This document shows, piece by piece, positions 31,670 to 37,185 of a stretch of 37,185 nt of DNA; the first letter of the stretch is position 1, and every line of letters starts with the position of its first letter. The stretch comes from CAZQRW01 sp964596115 (GTDB lineage Bacteria; Hydrothermota; UBA3072; B12-G15). A model generated the notes under the pieces. It was not told the origin of the DNA. It searched no databases and saw only the letters and a program-made list of their open reading frames with translations. Location of the stretch: positions 1 to 37,185 of the forward strand of contig CAZQRW010000013.1 in the NCBI GenBank assembly GCA_964596115.1, given 5' to 3'. Position numbers and translations under genes: made by a program.

Positions 31670-31987
31670 CTAATCAATTATCTCTTTGCATTTTTTACAA
31701 TACCTTACTCTATCTCCATTATCAAGTATGGTTATGCCTACCCTCGCTGCTTCTCCACATCTTGGGCAGACAAGCATCACTTTGGAAATATCTATCGCTG
31801 ATTCCTGTTGTATTCTACCACCAACCTCACCCATTTTGGTTGCCTTTTTATGTCTTGTTGTAATTGCGACACCCTCGACAATCACTTTTTTTCTCTTAGG
31901 GTCAACCATTTTTACTTTTCCTGTTTTGCCACGATAATTGCCTGAAATTATTTTTACTGTGTCATTTTTTTTAATTTTTATCCTCAT
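31670..31987 (-). CDS. rplX: 50S ribosomal protein L24 with C-terminal zinc motif
   Basis: Early assembly protein near the exit tunnel. The 105 residues start with the KOW motif (DTVKIISGNYRGKTGKVKMV) and continue VEGVAITTRHKKATK. The C-terminal part carries paired cysteines (VCPRCGEAARVG and RYCKKCKEI), which would bind zinc; many bacterial L24s have this form. ATG 31987 overlaps the rplN stop by ATGA. Confidence 0.97.
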   Translation of the reverse strand: MRIKIKKNDTVKIISGNYRGKTGKVKMVDPKRKKVIVEGVAITTRHKKATKMGEVGGRIQQESAIDISKVMLVCPRCGEAARVGITILDNGDRVRYCKKCKEIID

Positions 31988-32352
31988 ACGACCTCCGAAG
32001 CGAGGGAAACTATTTTCATAAAATGTTTCTCTCTCAGCTCTCTGCCAACTGGCCCAAAAATCCTTGTTGCCTTTGGCTCTTTATTTTGATCTATCAAAAC
32101 ACAAGCATTCTCATCAAACCTAACATAGGAGCCATCTTTTCTTCTTATCTCTTTTTTAGTTCTAACTACCACTGCTCTCTGCACTGTTCCTTTTTTAACC
32201 GGACTAGCAGGAATTGCATCTTTGACGGTTACCACAACAATATCACCTATAGAGGCATACTTCCTTCGCGAGCCGCCAAGAACTTTTATACATCTTGCTA
32301 ATTTTGCACCTGAATTATCAGCAACCAGTAATCTTGAATTTTCCTGTATCAT
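31984..32352 (-). CDS. rplN: 50S ribosomal protein L14
   Basis: Large-subunit protein at the bridge to 16S rRNA, where RsfS binds. The 122 residues read MIQENSRLLVADNSGAKLAR, then GDIVVVTVKDAIP, KGTVQRAVVVRTKKEIRRKD, and the ending IFGPVGRELREKHFMKIVSL, all standard. ATG 32352 overlaps the rpsQ stop by 4 nt. Confidence 0.97.
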   Translation of the reverse strand: MIQENSRLLVADNSGAKLARCIKVLGGSRRKYASIGDIVVVTVKDAIPASPVKKGTVQRAVVVRTKKEIRRKDGSYVRFDENACVLIDQNKEPKATRIFGPVGRELREKHFMKIVSLASEVV

Positions 32353-32600
32353 AACTCCCCTTCACTCTTTTCAATTATTTTTACCAGTCTCCATCTCTTA
32401 TTCTTTGAAAAAGGCCTTACTTCTACTATCTCAACAATATCTCCTAATTTTGCCTGATTTTTATCATCATGTACCATAAACTTTTTTCTCGTCTTTATAT
32501 ATTTTTTATAAAAGGGGTGCTTCACAATTCTTTCGACTTCCACAAGTATAGTTTTATCCGGCTTATCACTGACTACCTTCCCTATTTTTCTCTTTTTCAT
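32349..32600 (-). CDS. rpsQ: 30S ribosomal protein S17
   Basis: Primary 16S rRNA binder in the lower body. The 83-residue OB-fold protein has GKVVSDKPDKTILVEVERIV, HPFYKKYIKTRKKFMVHDD and the signature GDIVEIVEVRPFSKNKRWRL. ATG 32600 overlaps the rpmC stop by ATGA, as its own stop overlaps rplN. Confidence 0.97.
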   Translation of the reverse strand: MKKRKIGKVVSDKPDKTILVEVERIVKHPFYKKYIKTRKKFMVHDDKNQAKLGDIVEIVEVRPFSKNKRWRLVKIIEKSEGEL

Positions 32601-32791
32601 ATCTTCTTCCCCTTTTCTTTCATAACAGTAAGGATCCTTGCTATTTCTCGTTTCAACTTAGTAAATTGAGAAGGACTCTGAAGATTCCCCAACACTTTTT
32701 GAAATCTAAGTGTAAAAAGTTCTTCTCTAAAATCATGTAATTTTGATGACAATTCTTCGTCTGTTAATTCCCTCAATTCTTTTGCATTCAC
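32597..32791 (-). CDS. rpmC: 50S ribosomal protein L29
   Basis: Small two-helix protein beside the exit tunnel, part of the SRP and trigger-factor docking site. The 64 residues read MNAKELRELTDEELSSKLHD and ELFTLRFQKVLGNLQSPSQ, then KLKREIARILTVMKEK. The start is GTG, overlapping the rplP TAG by one base (TAGTG); no separate strong ribosome-binding site is needed or seen. Confidence 0.96.
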   Translation of the reverse strand: MNAKELRELTDEELSSKLHDFREELFTLRFQKVLGNLQSPSQFTKLKREIARILTVMKEKGKKI

Positions 32792-33207
32792 TATACTACT
32801 CCTTGCCTTTTTATGAATCTTGTTTTAATAGGGAGCTTCGAAGCACCAAGTTTTAAAGCCGCCCTTGCTGTATCCTCATTAACTCCTGTTAATTCAAAGA
32901 GAACTCTGCCACTTTTAACGACGGCAACCCAGTACTCAGGTGCACCTTTGCCCTTTCCCATTCTAGTCTCAGCTGGTTTTTTTGTGAATGGTTTATCAGG
33001 AAACATTCTTATCCATAGTTTTCCACTTCTCTTTAAATATCTTGTAATTGCTACCCTCGCCGCTTCTATCTGCTTCGCAGAAATCCAGCTTGATTCAAGG
33101 GCTTGAAGTCCAAATTCTCCAAAATCAAGTTTATTCGCACCTTTAGATTTTCCCTTTCTTCTTCCACGTTGCTGTTTTCTGTATTTAACCCTCGAAGGCA
33201 TTAACAT
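32791..33207 (-). CDS. rplP: 50S ribosomal protein L16
   Basis: Sits next to the A-site tRNA and helps shape the peptidyl-transferase region. The 138 residues begin MLMPSRVKYRKQQRGRRKG, matching the family start, and carry RKSGKLWIRMFPDKPFTKKP-type sequence and the signature RMGKGKGAPEYWVAVVKSGR. ATG 33207 overlaps the rpsC TAA by one base (TAATG). Confidence 0.97.
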   Translation of the reverse strand: MLMPSRVKYRKQQRGRRKGKSKGANKLDFGEFGLQALESSWISAKQIEAARVAITRYLKRSGKLWIRMFPDKPFTKKPAETRMGKGKGAPEYWVAVVKSGRVLFELTGVNEDTARAALKLGASKLPIKTRFIKRQGVV

Positions 33208-33830
33208 TATTGTACCTCCCCTCTAAATACCCAAACCTTTACTCCAATAGTACCTGCAGTAGTAACTGCTGTATCTGTTGCATAATCAATATCTGCTCTT
33301 AAGGTATGAAGAGGAACCCTGCCCTCTCGATACCATTCTCTTCTTGCAATTTCAGCTCCACCAAGCCTGCCTGCACATTGGACTTTTATTCCTTTTGCTC
33401 CCATCCTCATTGCATTCTGGACCGCCCTTTTCATCGCCCTTCTATATGCTGTTCTTCTTTCTATCTGACGGGCAATATTAAAAGCCACTAATTTTGCGTC
33501 AAGTTCAGGAAACTTTACCTCCTGAACATCTATCTGAACATCTCTTTCAATTATTTTTTTAATTTCTTGAATTAATGATTCTGCCTCCGCACCTCCTCTA
33601 CCAATAACTATCCCTGGCCGAGCAGTATTAATAATTATTCTTAATTTTTTTGAACTTCTTTCTATTTCAATTCGCGAAACCCAACCGTCTTTTAATCTTT
33701 CAGAAAGATACCTTCTAATTGTGATATCTTCCCATAATTTTTTATCAAGGTTTTTATCATCAAACCATCTTGAATACCAATCTTTGGTTATACCAACTCT
33801 AAAGCCAATTGGATTAGTCTTTTGCCCCAA
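33207..33830 (-). CDS. rpsC: 30S ribosomal protein S3
   Basis: Lines the mRNA entry channel and has helicase activity with S4 and S5. The 207 residues include the N-terminal MGQKTNPIGFRVGITKDWYS, the KH domain (NTARPGIVIGRGGAEAESLI) and the C-terminal RAMKRAVQNAMRMGAKGIKV and GRVPLHTLRADIDYA. It lacks the longer tail of some S3s. The start is TTG, 5 nt after GGAGG, and lies 17 nt inside the end of rplV. Confidence 0.97.
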   Translation of the reverse strand: MGQKTNPIGFRVGITKDWYSRWFDDKNLDKKLWEDITIRRYLSERLKDGWVSRIEIERSSKKLRIIINTARPGIVIGRGGAEAESLIQEIKKIIERDVQIDVQEVKFPELDAKLVAFNIARQIERRTAYRRAMKRAVQNAMRMGAKGIKVQCAGRLGGAEIARREWYREGRVPLHTLRADIDYATDTAVTTAGTIGVKVWVFRGEVQ

Positions 33831-34182
33831 TATCGCCTCCTGTCTTTTCTTTTACTACAACTGTTATGTGAGAGGTCCTTCTTCGAATTAATCCAGCCCT
33901 TCCCATAGACATAGGTCTAACCCTCTTTAAGAATGGGCCTTCTTCTATATATATTGCTTTAACAAATATATTTTCTTCTTTTACCTTTAACTCACCAGCT
34001 TTATTAACGAGGTTCATACTTGCTGAATGGATAGCCTTCCAAATATGATGTGCAGCTCTGTGAGGTAAATAATCAAGGATTGCCAGTGCCTCTAATACAG
34101 GTTTACCTTTGACAAGTGAAATTAACTTTCTTGCCTTTAAAGGCGAAACCTTTACATATTTCTGAACAGCCCGTGCTTCCAT
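33814..34182 (-). CDS. rplV: 50S ribosomal protein L22
   Basis: Its extended hairpin lines the exit-tunnel constriction. The 122 residues have YVKVSPLKARKLISLVKGKP, the AHHIWKAIHSASMNLVNKAG helix and the hairpin loop KRVRPMSMGRAGLIRRRTSH. ATG 34182 overlaps the rpsS TAA by one base, and the end overlaps rpsC by 17 nt. Confidence 0.97.
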   Translation of the reverse strand: MEARAVQKYVKVSPLKARKLISLVKGKPVLEALAILDYLPHRAAHHIWKAIHSASMNLVNKAGELKVKEENIFVKAIYIEEGPFLKRVRPMSMGRAGLIRRRTSHITVVVKEKTGGDIGAKD

Positions 34183-34466
34183 TACTTTCCTCCCTTTTCT
34201 TCCGCTTTCCTACCACCGTGACCTTTAAAATACCTGGTCGGTGCAAATTCTCCCAATCTATGACCCACCATATTCTCTGTTATATAAACAGGAATAAATT
34301 TTTTACCATTATGGATTTCTATGGTTAAACCTACAAATTCTGGGGAAATAATTGAGGATCTCTTGTATGTCTTAATTGGCTTTTTATCGCCTTTTTTACT
34401 GGCATTCTTTACCCTATTCAATAGTTTTTCATCAATGTATGGGGATTTTTTTGATGAACTGCTCAT
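34182..34466 (-). CDS. rpsS: 30S ribosomal protein S19
   Basis: Head protein contacting the 50S via bridge B1a with S13. ATG 34466 is chosen: AAGGAG lies 9 nt upstream and it gives the family start MSSSSKKSPYIDEKLLNRV; a GTG two codons earlier is only 3 nt from that box. The 94 residues include GLTIEIHNGKKFIPVYITE and GHRLGEFAPTRYFKGHGG. It begins 2 nt after the rplB stop. Confidence 0.96.
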   Translation of the reverse strand: MSSSSKKSPYIDEKLLNRVKNASKKGDKKPIKTYKRSSIISPEFVGLTIEIHNGKKFIPVYITENMVGHRLGEFAPTRYFKGHGGRKAEEKGGK

Positions 34467-34468
34467 CT

Positions 34469-35293
34469 TCACTTTCTCCTTTTCACAATTAATCTGTTTG
34501 AATATTTTTTCTTTTTTCTCGTTCTATATCCCTTTGCAAGTAGACCTGATGGTGACCTTGGATGTTCTCCGCTTTTTGACCTGCCTTCTCCACCCCCCAT
34601 TGGATGATCGACTGGATTCATTGCGATACCCCTTACCTGTGGTCTTTTACCCAACCACCTTGACCTACCTGCCTTACCTACAGAAGTTGAGCTATATTCA
34701 ACATTACCAACTCTCCCAATTGTGGCATAGCAATCCTGAAGGATAAGTCTAATTTCGCCAGAAGGCATTCTTATATGGACATATTTGCCTTCTTTAGATA
34801 GAAGCTGAGCAGAAGTACCTGCAGATCTTACAAGCTTGCCACCACTTCCTGGTTTCACCTCAATATTGTGTATCTCTGCACCAGGTGGTATATTTCTTAC
34901 GGGAAGTGAATTACCTATTTTAATAGGAGCGTCTGGTCCTGATTGTACAATATCACCAACTTTTAAATCCATGGGGGCTAATATGTATCTCTTTTCTCCA
35001 TCCCTATAATGTAAAAGAGCCACCCTTGCTGATCTATTTGGGTCATATTCAATACCTGCTACTTTGGCTTCAATGCCATATTTATCCCTTTTATAATCGA
35101 TAATCCTGTACTTCTTTCTGTGCCCGCCACCTCTATGCTTGGACGTAACCCTTCCAAGATTATTTCTACCTCCGCGTTTTTTTATATAAGATAAAAGACT
35201 CTTTTCTGGTTTCTTTTTTGTTATCTCATCAAACAGAGAGGCCTTTCTCCATCTTTGTCCAGGTGTAACAGGTTTTATCTCTTTTATTCCCAT
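34469..35293 (-). CDS. rplB: 50S ribosomal protein L2
   Basis: Required for subunit association and peptidyl-transferase structure. ATG 35293 gives the correct start MGIKEIKPVTPGQRWRKAS; the frame opens earlier (35326) but only inside rplW. The 274 residues contain NNLGRVTSKHRGGGHRKKYR, PPGAEIHNIEVKPGSGGKLV, the conserved AMNPVDHPMGGGEGRSKSG with the His near the active centre, and a basic tail. Its start is one base after the rplW TAA. Confidence 0.97.
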   Translation of the reverse strand: MGIKEIKPVTPGQRWRKASLFDEITKKKPEKSLLSYIKKRGGRNNLGRVTSKHRGGGHRKKYRIIDYKRDKYGIEAKVAGIEYDPNRSARVALLHYRDGEKRYILAPMDLKVGDIVQSGPDAPIKIGNSLPVRNIPPGAEIHNIEVKPGSGGKLVRSAGTSAQLLSKEGKYVHIRMPSGEIRLILQDCYATIGRVGNVEYSSTSVGKAGRSRWLGKRPQVRGIAMNPVDHPMGGGEGRSKSGEHPRSPSGLLAKGYRTRKKKKYSNRLIVKRRK

Positions 35294-35294
35294 A

Positions 35295-35582
35295 TTACAT
35301 ACCCTCAAATAACGGTATTGTATCACCGGGTTTCAATGTTACTATTGCTTTTTTCCAGTTTTTCTTCCTGCCTTGAATTCTCCCAATTCTTCTTGTTTTC
35401 CCTTTTACATTAATGATATTTACATCAAGAACGGTTACTTTAAACAATTCTTCTACTGCTTTCTTTATTCCCAACTTTGTAGCACTGCGATGTACTTCAA
35501 ATGCATACTTGCTCTGTTCACGTGAAATAGTAATCTTCTCTGTAATATGGGGTCTGATAATTATTTTCCTGGGGTCATTCAT
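35295..35582 (-). CDS. rplW: 50S ribosomal protein L23
   Basis: Tunnel-exit protein that docks trigger factor and SRP. The 95 residues read IIIRPHITEKITISREQSKY, FEVHRSATKLGIKKAVEELF and the loop KGKTRRIGRIQGRKKNWKKA, typical of the family. ATG 35582 overlaps the rplD stop by ATGA. Confidence 0.97.
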   Translation of the reverse strand: MNDPRKIIIRPHITEKITISREQSKYAFEVHRSATKLGIKKAVEELFKVTVLDVNIINVKGKTRRIGRIQGRKKNWKKAIVTLKPGDTIPLFEGM

Positions 35583-36205
35583 TTAAAAACCTCCTTCAAT
35601 TGCTCAAGGCCATCTGTAGTTATCAACATATATTTACTCTTCAATACCTCATATGGGTTCAATTTGTATGCTTCAATTACAGAGAGATTCCTTATATTTC
35701 TACAGGATTTATAGAAATTTTCGTCTTTTCCTTTATATATGACAAGGATCTTTTTGCCATACAAATCTAATTGCTTTAATATCAACTCAATCGATTTTGT
35801 CATTGGTTTTTTAAGGCCAGGTTTTTCAATAACAAAAACATTACCCTGACTCGCCCTATGAGATAAAGCGGAGAACAGAGCCTGCCTTTTTAATTTCTTG
35901 GGTATAGAATAGGAATAATTTCGTACCCTTGGCCCAAAAATAGTGCCACCTCCCTTCCACAAAGGAGAACGAATAGAACCACTCCTCGCCCTTCCTGTTC
36001 CTTTTTGCCTCCAGGGTTTCCTACCACCACCTCTTACTTCTCCCTTAGTCTTTGTATTTGCAGTTCCCTGTCTTTGATTTGCAAGATAATTTTTAATAGC
36101 TTCATATACGGCTGATTCTCTTGGTTTAAATCCAAATATTTCTGCAGGAAGACTTATATTTCCCTTTTTTTCACCTGTATCATTATAGAGTTGTGCTTTT
36201 ATCAC
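35579..36205 (-). CDS. rplD: 50S ribosomal protein L4
   Basis: Its long loop reaches the exit-tunnel constriction; in E. coli it also represses the S10 operon. The 208 residues have the loop GGGRKPWRQKGTGRARSGS followed by SPLWKGGGTIFGPRVRNYSY, and the globular part KKLKRQALFSALSHRASQGN. GTG 36205 overlaps the rplC stop by 4 nt (GTGA). No leader-type regulatory stem could be identified because the operon start lies outside the window. Confidence 0.97.
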   Translation of the reverse strand: MIKAQLYNDTGEKKGNISLPAEIFGFKPRESAVYEAIKNYLANQRQGTANTKTKGEVRGGGRKPWRQKGTGRARSGSIRSPLWKGGGTIFGPRVRNYSYSIPKKLKRQALFSALSHRASQGNVFVIEKPGLKKPMTKSIELILKQLDLYGKKILVIYKGKDENFYKSCRNIRNLSVIEAYKLNPYEVLKSKYMLITTDGLEQLKEVFK

Positions 36206-36816
36206 TTTTTCTTCCCCTTTATTAAAATCCAGCTATTCCTTGTACCTGGTGCAGCTCCTTTAATTCCTATTATATGATTCTCCTTGTCAATTAAAGCAAT
36301 CTTAGCATTTCTGATTGTTTTCCTCTCATTCCCCATCTTGCCAGGCATCTTTTGTCCCTTTAGTACTCTGCCTGGATCAGAATGCATGCCAATCGAACCT
36401 GGAATTCTGTGGAATCTGGACCCATGGCCAGAAGGACCACCATGAAATCTCCATCTTTTTACAACACCTTGAAAACCTCTTCCCTTTGTCCAACCGATGA
36501 CATCAACACTATCTCCGATCTTAAACGTATCCACGCTTATTTCAGAACCAATTTTGTAGTTACTTACGTCATCTGTTCTAAATTCAACAATCTTTTCAGC
36601 AGGAGGGATATTTGCCTTTTTAAATAGCCCCCCATAGGGTTTATTTACATTTTTCTTTTTTTCACCAAATCCTACAATAACAGAGTTATAACCATCCTTC
36701 TCAATAGTCCTTAGACCTACCACTCTGAGGGGCCCTGCTTTTATAACCGTCACTGGTACAATTTGTCCATTATCAGCAAAAATTTGTGTCATTCCTATTT
36801 TTTTCCCGATTAACAT
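36202..36816 (-). CDS. rplC: 50S ribosomal protein L3
   Basis: Early 23S-binding protein reaching the peptidyl-transferase centre. The 204 residues open MLIGKKIGMTQIFADNGQIV and carry the signature region GWTKGRGFQGVVKRWRFHGG, PSGHGSRFHRIPGSIGMHSD and KGQKMPGKMGNERKTIRN, which includes the Gln methylated by PrmB in other bacteria. ATG 36816 has AGGAGGGG upstream and lies 8 nt after rpsJ. Confidence 0.97.
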   Translation of the reverse strand: MLIGKKIGMTQIFADNGQIVPVTVIKAGPLRVVGLRTIEKDGYNSVIVGFGEKKKNVNKPYGGLFKKANIPPAEKIVEFRTDDVSNYKIGSEISVDTFKIGDSVDVIGWTKGRGFQGVVKRWRFHGGPSGHGSRFHRIPGSIGMHSDPGRVLKGQKMPGKMGNERKTIRNAKIALIDKENHIIGIKGAAPGTRNSWILIKGKKK

Positions 36817-36824
36817 TACCCCTC

Positions 36825-37130
36825 CTATGATTCTATCTCCACCTCTACGCCTGCTGGTAAATCAAGTTTTGTAAGTGCCTCTATTGTCTCAGGTGAAGCG
36901 TGTCTAATATCTATTAACCTTTTATGAACCCTTATTTCAAATTGCTCTCTTGATTTCTTGTCCACATGCGGTGACCTCAGGACAGTATAAACCCTTCTCT
37001 TTGTAGGCAAGGGAATTGGGCCAGAAATCTCTGCCCCTGTCCTTTTTGCAACATCTACTATCTCCTTACAAGAATTGTCTAATATCTTATTATCGTATGA
37101 TTTCAATTTAATCCTTATGGTTTTGGGCAT
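36825..37130 (-). CDS. rpsJ: 30S ribosomal protein S10
   Basis: 30S head protein that, with NusB, also serves transcription antitermination. The 101 residues start MPKTIRIKLKSYDNKILDN and contain SGPIPLPTKRRVYTVLRSPH and SREQFEIRVHKRLIDIRHAS, the family signature. ATG 37130 is 2 nt after the tuf stop, with a GGAG inside the end of tuf, so no promoter separates the two. Confidence 0.97.
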   Translation of the reverse strand: MPKTIRIKLKSYDNKILDNSCKEIVDVAKRTGAEISGPIPLPTKRRVYTVLRSPHVDKKSREQFEIRVHKRLIDIRHASPETIEALTKLDLPAGVEVEIES

Positions 37131-37132
37131 CT

Positions 37133-37185
37133 CTACTCCAGTATTTCAGTAACCACGCCTGAAGCAACTGTCCTACCGCCCTCAC
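37133..37185 (-). CDS. tuf: Elongation factor Tu, C-terminal end (cut by window edge)
   Basis: The minus-strand frame entering from the right edge reads EGGRTVASGVVTEILE and stops at TAG 37133, the typical EF-Tu domain 3 ending. EF-Tu delivers aminoacyl-tRNA to the ribosome. tuf directly before rpsJ is the usual end of the str operon, so the str and S10 operons are joined here. Confidence 0.93.
   Translation of the reverse strand, partial: EGGRTVASGVVTEILE

Overview
The window is AT-rich bacterial DNA carrying two convergent gene blocks that meet at about 18.1-18.2 kb. The secreted proteins have lipoprotein signal peptides, outer-membrane beta-barrel sequences and C-terminal sorting tails of the type IX secretion / FlgD-like kind (aromatic-Pro-Asn-Pro-Phe start, Ser-Ser-Gly-Ile-Tyr-Phe core). 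This points to a Gram-negative (diderm) lineage of the FCB group or a nearby candidate phylum such as WOR-3/Stahlbacteria or Cloacimonadota. No 16S gene is present, so this placement is inference. A 100-N run at 13786-13885 shows the sequence is a scaffolded draft, probably a metagenome bin.

Plus strand, 1-18.1 kb. The left edge holds the 3' part of a TPR protein. A scar follows (1569-2119) with a decayed transposase start, tandem 25-bp repeats that look like an IS end, a strong promoter and an orphan sorting tail. Next are a secreted beta-helix protein, a TolB-like propeller lipoprotein and a small barrel-like protein. A second promoter at 5603 precedes a compact series of genes, most of them overlapping by 4 nt: a sugar-type ABC binding lipoprotein, a putative carbohydrate-binding protein, two outer-membrane barrel-like proteins, a barrel fused to a glycogen-binding CBM48 domain, a CBM48 lipoprotein, a subtilisin-like protease and a CBM-like secreted protein. 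I read this as a candidate envelope system for alpha-glucan (glycogen/starch-like) capture without SusC/SusD. The block ends with housekeeping genes: enolase, an FtsB/DivIC-like division protein, bifunctional FtcD and a lipoprotein with its own promoter.

Minus strand, 37.2-18.2 kb. This is a fused S10-spc-alpha ribosomal supercluster read from the right edge: tuf (3' end only), rpsJ-rplC-rplD-rplW-rplB-rpsS-rplV-rpsC-rplP-rpmC-rpsQ-rplN-rplX-rplE-rpsN-rpsH-rplF-rplR-rpsE-rpmD-rplO-secY-adk-infA-rpmJ-rpsM-rpsK-rpsD-rpoA-rplQ. Most junctions are 1-4 nt overlaps or very short gaps, implying translational coupling. map, often found between adk and infA, is absent. Several members are zinc-binding versions (S14, S4, L36, L24, Adk). 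After rplQ come a large protein with a divergent class III nucleotide-cyclase domain and valS, 3 nt apart. Beyond valS lie a 30-codon ORF with a very good ribosome-binding site and an intrinsic terminator that closes the strand.

Points most worth checking are the CBM48/barrel gene series, the cyclase-like protein that lacks two catalytic residues, the IS-end repeats beside two promoters, the identical 87-bp sorting-tail copies, the small ORF after valS, and the N-gap, which is almost certainly an assembly artefact splitting one gene.
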